A DNA stretch of 45,777 nucleotides from Thermaceae bacterium (lineage in GTDB: Bacteria; Deinococcota; Deinococci; Deinococcales; Marinithermaceae). The stretch lies in contig JAMOUW010000023.1 of assembly GCA_027067955.1 (NCBI GenBank), positions 1 through 45,777 of the forward strand, given 5' to 3'. This document shows, piece by piece, positions 7,979 to 16,343 of the stretch (its first letter is position 1; every line of letters starts with the position of its first letter). Made by a program: the position numbers and the translations under genes. The notes under the pieces were generated by a model. That model was not told where the DNA came from. It saw only the letters and a program-made list of their open reading frames with translations, and searched no databases.

Positions 7979-8726
7979 GATCGGCGGCAGCCTGGACGGA
8001 TCCGAACCGTTGGTGCAGGACCTGGCCCATCACGACGGCGAGCTCGTATTGATTCACGGTGGCGGACCCCGCATCGGGGCCGAGCTGGAAGCGCGCGGCT
8101 TCACCACCCGTTTTGTCGAAGGCCTGCGGGTCACCCCACCGGAGCAGATGGTGGTCGTCGAGCAGGTGCTGACGTTGCTCGGCAAGGAACTGGCCGACCA
8201 CCTTTCCCGTCTGGGAAGGCTGGCAGTGGGTCTCTCGGGGAGAGACGCGCGGCTCCTGCGCGCCGACCCCCTCAACGACGACCTGGGACGGGTGGGAAAG
8301 ATATCGGCCGTGAACACCTCGCTCCTCTTTGCGCTGATGAGCCGCCACCTGACGCCGGTCGTCAGCCCCGTTGCCACCTCCGAAAGCGGCCCTCTGAACG
8401 TAAACGCCGACGACGTAGCCGCGGCGATAGCGGGCTGTATGGGGGAGCCGCTGGTATACCTCACCGACGTTCCCGGCGTGCTTGCCGACCCCGCCGACCC
8501 GGAAAGCCGCATCCCGCTGCTCGCGGGCGACGAGGTGGAGTCGCTGATCGCCGAAGGCGCGATCGCCGGGGGCATGATACCCAAGGTGCGAGCGGCGCTG
8601 GCCGCCATCGAATACGGCTCCCCCTGGGTCACGATCGCCCGTGGCGAAACCGGCGTGCTGCCGCGGCTGCTTTCGGGACGGGTGGGAACCCGCATCGTTC
8701 CGGAAAAAATCTCGCGCGAAGTATAA
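7965..8726 (+). CDS. argB: Acetylglutamate kinase
   Basis: 253 residues of the amino-acid kinase family. It phosphorylates N-acetylglutamate, the second step of arginine synthesis. Visible: KIGGS (5-9), HGGGPRIG (31-38), the substrate region EGLRVTPPE, GLSGRDARLL, NVNADDVAAAIA and the nucleotide-binding GGMIPK. The length fits ArgB. In Thermales a close relative, LysZ, phosphorylates LysW-bound aminoadipate for lysine synthesis. No lysW or other lys genes are nearby, so ArgB is preferred, with LysZ as the alternative. Confidence 0.85.
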   Translation: MLVVKIGGSLDGSEPLVQDLAHHDGELVLIHGGGPRIGAELEARGFTTRFVEGLRVTPPEQMVVVEQVLTLLGKELADHLSRLGRLAVGLSGRDARLLRADPLNDDLGRVGKISAVNTSLLFALMSRHLTPVVSPVATSESGPLNVNADDVAAAIAGCMGEPLVYLTDVPGVLADPADPESRIPLLAGDEVESLIAEGAIAGGMIPKVRAALAAIEYGSPWVTIARGETGVLPRLLSGRVGTRIVPEKISREV

Positions 8727-8766
8727 TCCTGGTGTCGTACCCGGCTTTCCGGGGAAAGGGGGTTTC
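8722..8766 (+). promoter_or_regulatory. Promoter and ribosome site of the LapA-like gene
   Basis: A perfect TATAAT (8722-8727) overlaps the argB stop codon. Transcription would start near 8734, giving a leader of about 33 bases that ends in GGGGAAAGGGGG before the ATG at 8767. Unlike most genes here, this one has a leader with a Shine-Dalgarno site. Confidence 0.65.
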
Positions 8767-9390
8767 ATGAACCTACGCAATCTGACCGTGCTGATCATCC
8801 TCCTGCTGGTGGCGCTCTTTGCTGGTCTCAACTGGTCGCTGATCACCGCTCCGAGCGAGATCAACCTGCTCTTCACCCGCATCTCCGCGCCCCTGGGAAT
8901 GATCCTGCTGGGCGTCGTGGCGCTGCTGAGCCTGCTTTACTTCATCTTCATCGCCGTGATCGAAACGGGAGCGCTGCTCGAGATCCGCCGCTACGCCCGC
9001 CAGGTGGAGCAGGCCCGCAAACTGGCCGACCAGGCCGAGGCCAGCCGCTTCAAGGAACTCAAGGGCTACCTGGAGGAACACCTGGGCGCGCTCGCGGAGG
9101 GCCAGTCGGGCCTCAAGGAGCACGTCGGCCGCACGGTGACGGAGGCAAAAAATGAGCTGGCGCTGGAGCATGACACCCTCAAGTCGCAGCACAGCGAGAT
9201 CAGCGGGCGCGTGGAGCAGGCCAGCGAACAGCTGAAGTCCGAGCTGCTCTCCCGGCTCGAGGGGCTCGAACAAAAGGTTTCTGCCGACGTCGAGCGCGCG
9301 GGCAATACCCTGGCGGCATATCTGGGCGAGCTCGAGGATCACCTGCTAGGCCGCAGCGACGAGGCGAAACCCCCATCAGAAGAGGCCTGA
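8767..9390 (+). CDS. LapA-like membrane protein with coiled coil
   Basis: 207 residues. Two membrane helices (about 6-24 and 40-62) resemble the LapA/DUF1049 domain, followed by a long charged helical region with heptad-like repeats (about 75-190) that should form a coiled coil in the cytoplasm. The start is ATG with a purine-rich ribosome site. The antiporter gene begins 6 bp downstream and is probably cotranscribed. Function unknown; an envelope scaffold role is a guess. Confidence 0.8.
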   Translation: MNLRNLTVLIILLLVALFAGLNWSLITAPSEINLLFTRISAPLGMILLGVVALLSLLYFIFIAVIETGALLEIRRYARQVEQARKLADQAEASRFKELKGYLEEHLGALAEGQSGLKEHVGRTVTEAKNELALEHDTLKSQHSEISGRVEQASEQLKSELLSRLEGLEQKVSADVERAGNTLAAYLGELEDHLLGRSDEAKPPSEEA

Positions 9391-9396
9391 ACCTCC

Positions 9397-11232
9397 GTGC
9401 CCCACGAACAGGCGCTGCTCCTTAGCCTGGCCTGGGCCGTGGGCTTGGGCCTCGCCGCCCAGTTGCTGGCCCACCGGCTGCGCATTCCCGCGATCGTACT
9501 GCTCCTGGTCACAGGGGTCCTAGCGGGGCCCAGCGTTCTCGGCTGGGTACATCCCGAGCATCTGGGCCCCGGGCTGGGGGTCCTGGTAAAGCTGGCGGTG
9601 GCGGTGATCCTCTTCGAGGGCGCCCTGAGCCTGCGGCTCGAGGACCTGCGGCGGGCCGCCGCCGAGGTTCGCGGGCTCATCACCGTCGGGGTGCTGGTCA
9701 CCCTGGTGCTGGCGACGCTGGCCGCACGCCTGGTGGCCGGCTTCTCCTGGCCCCTGGCGCTCCTCTTCGGGTCGCTCATGACGGTAACCGGGCCCACCGT
9801 AGTGCAACCCCTGCTGCGGCGGGTGCGCGTGCCCCGCAACCTCAAGGCGATTCTGGAGGGGGAGGCCATTCTCATCGATCCCGTGGGTGCGGTGCTGGCG
9901 GTGGCGCTGATGGACGTGGTGCTGGGGCTCTCGGGCGCGCATCCACTCAGCTGGTACGGCGCGGTCTGGGCCTACTTCGGCCGCCTGCTCACCGGGGCTG
10001 CCGTGGGGGTGGCGGGGGCGCTGTTGCTCTCGCGCATCTTCAAACGTCACGACTGGGTGCCGCTGGAGCTGCGCAATCTGGTGGCGCTGGCAAGCGTCTG
10101 GGTCGCTTTCGCCGCCGCCGAGGCCATGCAGCCCGAAGCGGGTCTGATGGCGGCGGTGGCCATGGGGCTCGTCTTCCAGCGCAGCGAGGTTCCCGAGGAA
10201 AGACGGCTGCGCCACTTCAAGGAACAGCTCACGGTCTTGGGCATCAGCGTCCTCTTCGTACTGCTGGCCGCCGACCTGCCGCTCGCGGTGGTGCGCGCCG
10301 CCGGCTGGCCCGCGGTCTGGACCGCGCTGCTGCTGGCGCTGGTGGTGCGCCCCCTGGCCGTGGCCGCGGCGACCTGGCGCTCGCCGCTTTCGTGGCGAGA
10401 GAAGTTCTTCGTCGCCTGGATCGGACCGCGCGGCATCATCGCCGCCTCGGTGGCTTCGCTCTTCGCCCTGGCCCTGCAGGGGGCCGGGATACCGGGGGGT
10501 GAGGCACTGCTGGCGGTGGTTTTCGTGACCATATTCGTGACGGTTACGCTGGCGGGCCTCACCGCGCCCTACCTGGCCCGTCTGCTGGGCCTCAGCGGCC
10601 AGGCAGGAAAGCTGGCCATCGTGGTGGGCGCGGGGCCGCTGGCGCGCCGGGTAGGAAAGCTGCTAGGAGAACACGGTCGCCAGGTAGTGCTGGTGGACCG
10701 CAACCAGAGCCTGGTCTGGGCGGCGCGCCGGGCCGGGCTCGAGGCGGTGCTGGGCAACGCTCTGGAGGAGGACACCCTCGCCTCCCTGGGAGCCGACGAG
10801 GCGGAAACCCTGCTGGCCGCCACCACCAACCCCGAGGTCAACGTGCTGGCGGTGGCCATCGCCCGCGAAGAGTTCCACACCGCGCGCGCCTACCCGGTAA
10901 TCGACGAGAAGGGGGTGAGCGCCGGGCTGGTGGAGCAGGTGGGCGGCCAGATAGCCTTCGGCCGGCCCATAGACATCCGCGACTGGGAACACGCCCTCAA
11001 CTACGAGCCGGTCAGCGACCTGGTCTGGGACGTTCCCGACGAGTTCTCAGGGCGGACCGTGGCATCTCTGGAGCTGCCCGGTTTCCTGTTGCCGCTGGTG
11101 CGGCTGCGCGGCGAGGAGGCGGGCATAGTACACGCCCGGCAAACCTGGGCGCGGGGGGAGCGCGTGGTCTTCGTCTCCCGCAAGCCCGAGGAGGAGGCGC
11201 TGGCGGCGCTAACCGCGCTCGCGCAGGGTTAA
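9397..11232 (+). CDS. Sodium/proton antiporter with RCK domain (CPA family)
   Basis: 611 residues. The first 390 or so form a 12-13 helix antiporter with the family signatures ILFEGALSLRL, the acidic ion-binding pair in EAILIDPVGAV and WIGPRGIIAA. A Rossmann RCK/TrkA-N domain follows (IVVGAGPLARRV near 408, VVLVDRN), then a TrkA-C-like tail. It should exchange Na+ or K+ for H+ under nucleotide control. The GTG start is set by the short gap after the LapA-like gene. The last 24 bases overlap the convergent polX gene. Confidence 0.93.
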   Translation: MPHEQALLLSLAWAVGLGLAAQLLAHRLRIPAIVLLLVTGVLAGPSVLGWVHPEHLGPGLGVLVKLAVAVILFEGALSLRLEDLRRAAAEVRGLITVGVLVTLVLATLAARLVAGFSWPLALLFGSLMTVTGPTVVQPLLRRVRVPRNLKAILEGEAILIDPVGAVLAVALMDVVLGLSGAHPLSWYGAVWAYFGRLLTGAAVGVAGALLLSRIFKRHDWVPLELRNLVALASVWVAFAAAEAMQPEAGLMAAVAMGLVFQRSEVPEERRLRHFKEQLTVLGISVLFVLLAADLPLAVVRAAGWPAVWTALLLALVVRPLAVAAATWRSPLSWREKFFVAWIGPRGIIAASVASLFALALQGAGIPGGEALLAVVFVTIFVTVTLAGLTAPYLARLLGLSGQAGKLAIVVGAGPLARRVGKLLGEHGRQVVLVDRNQSLVWAARRAGLEAVLGNALEEDTLASLGADEAETLLAATTNPEVNVLAVAIAREEFHTARAYPVIDEKGVSAGLVEQVGGQIAFGRPIDIRDWEHALNYEPVSDLVWDVPDEFSGRTVASLELPGFLLPLVRLRGEEAGIVHARQTWARGERVVFVSRKPEEEALAALTALAQG

Positions 11233-12816
11233 CCAGCGCTCCGCGGGCCAGGTGTTAGCCACCCGCTCCGGGGCAATCCCGGCCTTTTGCGCCATCCACA
11301 ACCCGTAGGCAACGTCAGTGTAACCCTCGGGGGTGTGGGCGTCGGGTCCTATCGAAAAAACGAGCCGCTCGCGCCAGGTCAGCGCCAGGCGCCAGTCGAG
11401 ATCCAGCCGCCAGGGGTTGGCGTTGATCTCGACGATCTTTCCCAGCTCCGCGGCGCGCGCCAGCACCTGCTCCCAGTCGGCCCGCACCCCTTCACGCCTG
11501 AGCAGCAGGCGGCCGGTAGGGTGCGCCAGCACGGTCAGGTAGGGGTTCTCCACCGCTCGCAGGAGCCGCGCGGTCTGCTCGCCGGGCTCGAGGGAGAAGT
11601 GTGAGTGCAGCGACCCCAGCACCACGTCGAAGCGGGCGAGGATCTCGTCGGGATAATCGAGGGATCCATCCGCAAGGATGTCGGACTCGATGCCCTTGAG
11701 GATGCGGAAGGGGGCCAGCTCCGCGTTGAGCGCCTCTATCTCGCGCCACTGGCGCTCCAGGTCCGCGGGTGTGAGCCCGCCGGCATAGGCGGCGGACTGA
11801 GAGTGGTCGCTCACCACCATGTAGGCATAGCCCTCCGAGGCAGCCGCCTCCGCCATGGTGCGCAGCGAAGCGCCGCCGTCGGAGTATGAGCTGTGCAGGT
11901 GCACCAGCCCCGCCAGGTCGCTCCTCTCCAGCAACCGCTCCGGGGGCGCGATCCCCAGGTGTTCGGGCTCGCGCCACGCCGGCGGCGTTTCCGGCACCCC
12001 CAGCCGCGCGAACACCGCGGCTTCGCTTTCTGCCGCCGGGAGGTCTCCCAGGGTACGGACCCAGCTCGCGGCACCGGTGGCGCGCACCAGCTCGCTGCCG
12101 AAGTCGGCGTCTGTGGCGCAGAAAACGCGCAGCGGAAGCCCCTCCAGCCGGCCGTGCACCACGCGACCGCGCACCCCGGCGGCGTTCTCACCGAGCGCCG
12201 CGAATACCGCCTCGGGCTCCGCGCGCGCCACCAGATCCACGTTGCCCGCGGTTTCCAGGCGCCGGCGCAGGCTGCCGGCCAGGGTGGCGTAAATCCCCGC
12301 CGCCTCCAGGTCAACGAGCAGCAGCCGGGCGGCCTCGAGCCCGGTGGAAAGGTGGACCCGGCGCAGGTTGGCGAGCGCGAAGCGAACGGCTTCCAGCAGG
12401 GCCCGCTCGCTCCTGCGGCCGAAACCGGGCATGGCGGCGATGCGCCCCTCCTCGGCCGCGCGCGCCAGTTCCTCCAGGCTGTCCACCCCCGCCTGCCAGA
12501 GGGCGCGGATGCGCCTGGGTCCCAGCCCCTGCACCATGAACAGCTCCGCCACCCCGGGGGGCACCTGGCTGCGCAGCTCCTCGAGATAGCCGAGCTCGCC
12601 GCTGGCGACGGCTCCGGAGAGTGCCCCCGCCAACCCCTTGCCGATGCCGGGCAGGGAGTCAAAACCCGCGGCCGCTAGCTCGGAAAGCTCGCCCTCGTAA
12701 CGCTCGAGCGCCCGCGCCGCCTTGCGGTATGCCCCGGTCCGGAAGCCAGTTTCGCCCAGTACCTCCATCAAATCGGCTGCTTCGGCGAGCATGCGCGCCA
12801 GATCCTTGGTGGTCAC
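11209..12816 (-). CDS. polX: PolX-type protein: degenerate polymerase domain plus intact PHP phosphoesterase domain
   Basis: 535 residues (typical PolX 570-575). N-terminal helix-hairpin-helix and Pol beta-like regions (1-250) are followed by a PHP domain (300-510). In active PolX the finger GSxRR is followed by GDxD; here GSLRR (181-185) is followed by GNVD, so the first catalytic aspartate is N192. The third catalytic aspartate (usual VDLRV) is replaced in GLPLRVF (226-232), and the FTGSK..HN nucleotide motif is lost. All PHP ligands remain: H306, H308, D313, H338, E377, H404, H432, D492, H494. Expected to act as a 3'-5' exonuclease or AP-endonuclease in repair, not as a polymerase. Starts inside the stop of the upstream PHP gene (ATGA). 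Confidence 0.92.
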   Translation of the reverse strand: MTTKDLARMLAEAADLMEVLGETGFRTGAYRKAARALERYEGELSELAAAGFDSLPGIGKGLAGALSGAVASGELGYLEELRSQVPPGVAELFMVQGLGPRRIRALWQAGVDSLEELARAAEEGRIAAMPGFGRRSERALLEAVRFALANLRRVHLSTGLEAARLLLVDLEAAGIYATLAGSLRRRLETAGNVDLVARAEPEAVFAALGENAAGVRGRVVHGRLEGLPLRVFCATDADFGSELVRATGAASWVRTLGDLPAAESEAAVFARLGVPETPPAWREPEHLGIAPPERLLERSDLAGLVHLHSSYSDGGASLRTMAEAAASEGYAYMVVSDHSQSAAYAGGLTPADLERQWREIEALNAELAPFRILKGIESDILADGSLDYPDEILARFDVVLGSLHSHFSLEPGEQTARLLRAVENPYLTVLAHPTGRLLLRREGVRADWEQVLARAAELGKIVEINANPWRLDLDWRLALTWRERLVFSIGPDAHTPEGYTDVAYGLWMAQKAGIAPERVANTWPAERWLTLRERG

Positions 12817-13613
12817 GCCTCCTCCAGAGGGTAGGGCTCGGGTTTGCGGCCCTTGAAGACCCAGGCCTCGCGATAGCCCGCCTCGCGCAAGAGCGCCGTG
12901 GCCTCCGGAAAGCGCCAGCCCAGCTCTTCGGGGGTGTGAGCGTCGGATCCCAGCACCACGGGAATACCCAGCTCGCGGGCGCGCTTGAGGATCGCGGGCG
13001 CGGGGTAGGGCTCGCCCACGGGTTTGCGCCAGCCCGCCGTGTTCACGTCCAGGGCGACCCCGGCGCCGCGGATGGCCCCCAGCACCCCCTCAACCAGGTC
13101 CCAGGCCTCCTCCGGGGGGAGGTGGCCGAACTTCTTGGGCAAATCCAGGTGGCCTACGGCGTCGAAGAGGCCGGACTCGGCGGCGGCGTAGACCAGGGCG
13201 TAGTAGTCGGCGTAGATCTCGAGCCGGTCGCGCCGCTCGTACTCGGCGGTGAAATCGGGGTGGTCGAAGGGCCAGGCGCCGATGAAGTGGACCGAGCCTA
13301 TGACGTAATCGTAGGGGTGGGATCCGAGCTGCTCTCGCACGTAAGCTTCGGTACCGGGGTGGAAGTCGGCCTCGAGACCCAGGCCTACGTAGAATCCTTC
13401 AGGAGCATCCGCGCGGACGGCCTCGATCAGGCGGTGATACAGAGGCAGCTGCGCCGCGGCCATGCGACTGTCCGGGTCGTACCAGGGAGGCATGGGGTTG
13501 TGGTCGGTAAACACGATGCCGGCAAGACCCCGTTCCTGCGCCGCGGCCAGATAGGCGGCGGGCTCACCCTCGGCATGTTTACACAGCGGGGTATGCACGT
13601 GGCTGTCGTACAT
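12813..13613 (-). CDS. PHP-domain histidinol-phosphatase-like protein (HisK/HisJ family)
   Basis: 266 residues, a single PHP domain: SHVHTPLCKHAEG near the start, FTDHNPMP (about 35-42), GLEADF (about 77-82), SVHF (about 107), HLDLPKK, and the terminal GSDAHTPEE with its metal-binding D and H. The family dephosphorylates histidinol phosphate in the eighth step of histidine synthesis, but no his genes are nearby and other phosphate esters are possible. ATG start six bases after TAAACT (13620-13625). Cotranscribed with polX through an ATGA overlap. Confidence 0.88.
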   Translation of the reverse strand: MYDSHVHTPLCKHAEGEPAAYLAAAQERGLAGIVFTDHNPMPPWYDPDSRMAAAQLPLYHRLIEAVRADAPEGFYVGLGLEADFHPGTEAYVREQLGSHPYDYVIGSVHFIGAWPFDHPDFTAEYERRDRLEIYADYYALVYAAAESGLFDAVGHLDLPKKFGHLPPEEAWDLVEGVLGAIRGAGVALDVNTAGWRKPVGEPYPAPAILKRARELGIPVVLGSDAHTPEELGWRFPEATALLREAGYREAWVFKGRKPEPYPLEEA

Positions 13614-13634
13614 GGTTCCAGTTTACGGGCCAGG

Positions 13635-13656
13635 CCGATCCGGCGCGCCGGATCGG
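13635..13656. terminator. Perfect 22-bp palindrome after purA
   Basis: Eleven-base arms (CCGATCCGGCG and its complement) meet with no spacer, extended by a few more pairs with the flanking GGC and GCC. It lies between the stop of purA and the promoter of the PHP gene, both minus strand. It is probably the purA terminator, though no T-run follows on that strand. Confidence 0.55.
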
Positions 13657-13712
13657 AGCCTTTTCCCCGAGAAAGAAAGCCCAGGGCGCGCAACACGGGA
13701 CCGCAGACCCTG

Positions 13713-14915
13713 CTACACCCAGCTCACGCTGCCGAAAGTGTCTTCGCGCCGGGGGCTGGTAGAGAACATCACCACCGGCGTTTCAAGCGCGTCTTCGATG
13801 AACTCGATGTATTCAATCAGAGACGGCGGCAGATCCTCGCGGTGCTCGATGCCGTCGAGCTCGCCCCATCCCTTCATGGTGCGGTAATCCACGCTGCCGT
13901 CCTCGCCGTAGGCCACACCCACCCTGACCTCGTCGAAACCCGCGAGTACGTCTAGCTTGGTGAGTACGATCCCGTCCATCCCGCTCACGTCCACGGCGTA
14001 CTTGAGGGCCACCAGATCCAGCCAGCCCACCCGCCGCGGGCGGCCGGTGGTCACCCCGAACTCGCCGCCTTTCTCGCGCAGGAAGTCGGCCAGCTCACCT
14101 TCGAGCTCGGTGGGGAAGGGGCCATTTCCCACGCGCGTGGCGTAGGCCTTGGCCACACCGTAGACCTTGTTGATCGCCTTGTGCGAGAGCCCGGTACCCA
14201 CGACGACGCCGCCCACCGTGGGGTGGCTGCTGGTCACAAAGGGGTAGCTGCCGTAGTTGAGGTCCAACATCGCCCCCTGAGCGCCCTCGAAAAGAATTTT
14301 GCGCCCTGCCTTCCAGGCAGAGCGCAACTCGCCGCCGGTGTCGGCCGCGTAGGGAGCCAGTACCTCGCGCATCTGCTCCAGGTCGACAAGCGCCTTTTCC
14401 ACGCTGTCCCAGCCCGCCGCCGCGGTCGAGTTGGGCTTGGCCGCGAGCAGCCGGGCGGCGCGCTCGCGCAGCAGTTCCGGGTCGAACAGGTCGCCCACGC
14501 GGATACCCACGCGTCGCGCCCGATCGGCGTAGGCGGGACCGATACCGCGCCCAGTGGTGCCCACGAAGTTTCCCCTGCTCTCAACGTGCTTGTGGTGGGG
14601 CAGCACCAGGTGGGCGCGCTCGGAGACGCGCACCCGGGGATCGAACCCCAGCCCGCGTATTTCCGCCAGCTCCCGCGCCAGCGCTTCGGCGTCCACCACC
14701 ATACCGTCGGCAAGCACGCTGGTGGCGTGCGGGTGGATCACCCCCGTCGGCAGCAGATGCAGTTTGAAGGTGTGCCCTCCGGCGATAACCGTATGCCCGG
14801 CGTTCGCGCCCCCCTGAAAGCGCACCACGTAGTCGGCCTGGGTCACCAGGGCATCGGTGACCTTCCCCTTCCCCTCGTCGCCCCACTGGGCCCCTAAGAT
14901 CGCTACTCCTGGCAT
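13713..14915 (-). CDS. purA: Adenylosuccinate synthetase
   Basis: 400 residues. It joins IMP and aspartate using GTP, the first committed step to AMP. Signatures: GAQWGDEGKGKVTD (8-21) with the catalytic D and K, the GANAGHTV IMP-binding segment, GTTGRGIGPAY and TTGRPRRVGWLD. The length is slightly below the usual 410-430. The ATG at 14915 lies nine bases after TAAGCT. No other purine genes are adjacent; transcribed alone. Confidence 0.97.
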   Translation of the reverse strand: MPGVAILGAQWGDEGKGKVTDALVTQADYVVRFQGGANAGHTVIAGGHTFKLHLLPTGVIHPHATSVLADGMVVDAEALARELAEIRGLGFDPRVRVSERAHLVLPHHKHVESRGNFVGTTGRGIGPAYADRARRVGIRVGDLFDPELLRERAARLLAAKPNSTAAAGWDSVEKALVDLEQMREVLAPYAADTGGELRSAWKAGRKILFEGAQGAMLDLNYGSYPFVTSSHPTVGGVVVGTGLSHKAINKVYGVAKAYATRVGNGPFPTELEGELADFLREKGGEFGVTTGRPRRVGWLDLVALKYAVDVSGMDGIVLTKLDVLAGFDEVRVGVAYGEDGSVDYRTMKGWGELDGIEHREDLPPSLIEYIEFIEDALETPVVMFSTSPRREDTFGSVSWV

Positions 14916-15203
14916 GACGAACCCAGCTTACCGCGTTGAGCGCTGCATAGCTATACACCGCAGGGGGCGCTACAAACTTTTGCCGCAAAGCGCTCCCCCG
15001 GGTGTTCGCCGTTTTTCGAGCAGCCTCGCGGGCAGGGCCGATCCCCCCTCCATCCCGGCGAAGGGCAACTCCTCTTCCAGGGTCGGGACATCGCTCCTGG
15101 TGCACCCGCAAAGGCGGCGCGTACCCATTCAGACATTTCACCGCTTGCGCCCTCCCTCTCCCGTGCCGTAGAATGCGCCAACCGTTTTGTTGGAGGAATG
15201 CTT
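14916..15203. other. Intergenic region between purA and the GCS2 gene
   Basis: 288 bases between divergent starts. It holds the purA -10 (TAAGCT on the minus strand), a GC-rich hairpin at 14963-14999 (GGGGGCGC pairing with GCGCTCCCCC, one bulge) followed on the plus strand by GCCGTTTTT, and the GCS2 promoter at 15145-15174. No gene or known RNA family was recognised. Confidence 0.5.
15145..15203 (+). promoter_or_regulatory. GCS2 promoter and ribosome binding site
   Basis: TTGCGC (15145-15150), 18 bp, TAGAAT (15169-15174), then GGAGGA at 15192-15197. The ribosome site abuts an ATG at 15198 but is correctly spaced for the ATG at 15204, which decides the start. Confidence 0.65.
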
Positions 15204-16319
15204 ATGCACGAGGGCGCACCACCCCTTACCGTGGGCATCGAGGAAGAGTACCAGCTCATCGATCCGGATACGCGCGACCTGGCCCCGGTGGCCGCCGAGG
15301 TGCTCTCGGGGGCGCCGCTGGCGCTCAAGCAGCTGCTCAACCCCGAGCTCCACCAGTCTATGGTCGAGATCGGCACGCCTCCGGCGGCCAACATCCGCGA
15401 GGCCTACAGCATGCTGGTCGAGATGCGGCGCGAAGTAGCGCGCCTGGCCGAGGCCCGGGGGGTGCGCATCGTCGCCGCCGGCACCCACCCCTTCGCGCTC
15501 TGGGAAGACGTGCCCATCACCCAGAAAGACCGCTATATGGAACTTCTCGGGGAGTTCCAGGATGCGGTGCGCGCCCTGCTGATCTTCGGCACCCACGTCC
15601 ACGTGGGTACCGGCGAAGACGACGAGTTCCGCATAGACGCCATCAACACCATGCGCTACATGCTGCCCCATCTGCTGGCGCTCTCGGTGTCCAGCCCCCT
15701 CTGGCGCGGTCGCGTGACCGGCCTCAAGAGTTACCGCAGCCTCATCTGGCGCGGGCTCCCCCGCACCGGCATCCCCGCCACCTTCTCCAGCTACTCCGAT
15801 TACCAGCACTTCGTCGAGATTCTGGTGGAAACGGGCTCCATCCGCGATGCTTCGCGCATCTGGTGGTCGATGCGCTCTCACCACCGCTACCCGACAATCG
15901 AGTTCCGGGCCACCGACCTGGCCACCAATCCGCGCGACGCCATCGCCATCGCCGCGCTGGCCCAGGCGCTCATATACAAGCACTGGGTGATGCGGCGTGA
16001 CAACGTCAGCTTCCGCCAGTACCCGGCGCCGCTGATCGAGGAGAACGTCTGGCGCGCCGCCCGTTACGGGCTCGACGGCAAGCTGATCGACTTTGGCGAA
16101 CGGCGCGAGAAGTGGGCGCGCGACCTCATGGTGGAGCTGGTGGAGTTCGTGGACGACGTTCTGGACGATCTCGACAGCCGCTGGGCGGTCGAGCACGTGT
16201 ATACCATCCTCGACCGCGGCGCGTCCGCCGACCGGCAGCTGGCGATCTACGAGGAAACCGGTGACCTGCGCGCCGTCGTGGACTGGCTCATCGAAGAAAC
16301 TCTCCGCGACATCGACTGA
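15204..16319 (+). CDS. GCS2-family carboxylate-amine ligase (YbdK type)
   Basis: 371 residues of the glutamate-cysteine ligase family 2 (PF04107), ATP-grasp-like enzymes that form amide bonds between glutamate and an amine. Visible: TVGIEEEYQLID near the start (metal and glutamate binding), HQSMVEIGTPP, the GTHVHVG segment (about 132-138) and RYPTIEFRATDL. YbdK members have weak glutamate-cysteine ligase activity; the true amine is unknown. The M20 peptidase gene follows 24 bp downstream, hinting at a shared glutamyl-amide substrate, which is inference. Confidence 0.88.
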   Translation: MHEGAPPLTVGIEEEYQLIDPDTRDLAPVAAEVLSGAPLALKQLLNPELHQSMVEIGTPPAANIREAYSMLVEMRREVARLAEARGVRIVAAGTHPFALWEDVPITQKDRYMELLGEFQDAVRALLIFGTHVHVGTGEDDEFRIDAINTMRYMLPHLLALSVSSPLWRGRVTGLKSYRSLIWRGLPRTGIPATFSSYSDYQHFVEILVETGSIRDASRIWWSMRSHHRYPTIEFRATDLATNPRDAIAIAALAQALIYKHWVMRRDNVSFRQYPAPLIEENVWRAARYGLDGKLIDFGERREKWARDLMVELVEFVDDVLDDLDSRWAVEHVYTILDRGASADRQLAIYEETGDLRAVVDWLIEETLRDID

Positions 16320-16343
16320 GAACTGCGGTATCGTGTAAGAGCG

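Noticed and set aside
9520-10562. Minus-strand frames opposite the Na+/H+ antiporter
   Set aside because: Shadow frames with arginine/serine/histidine-rich composition and no motif.
12621-13955. A 444-codon open frame on the plus strand across polX, the PHP gene and purA
   Set aside because: It spans gene boundaries of three recognised minus-strand genes and has no recognisable domain.
14951-15180. A riboswitch or T-box upstream of purA
   Set aside because: The region folds, but no T-box, purine-riboswitch or other known motif was found, and the purA -10 lies downstream of the hairpin.
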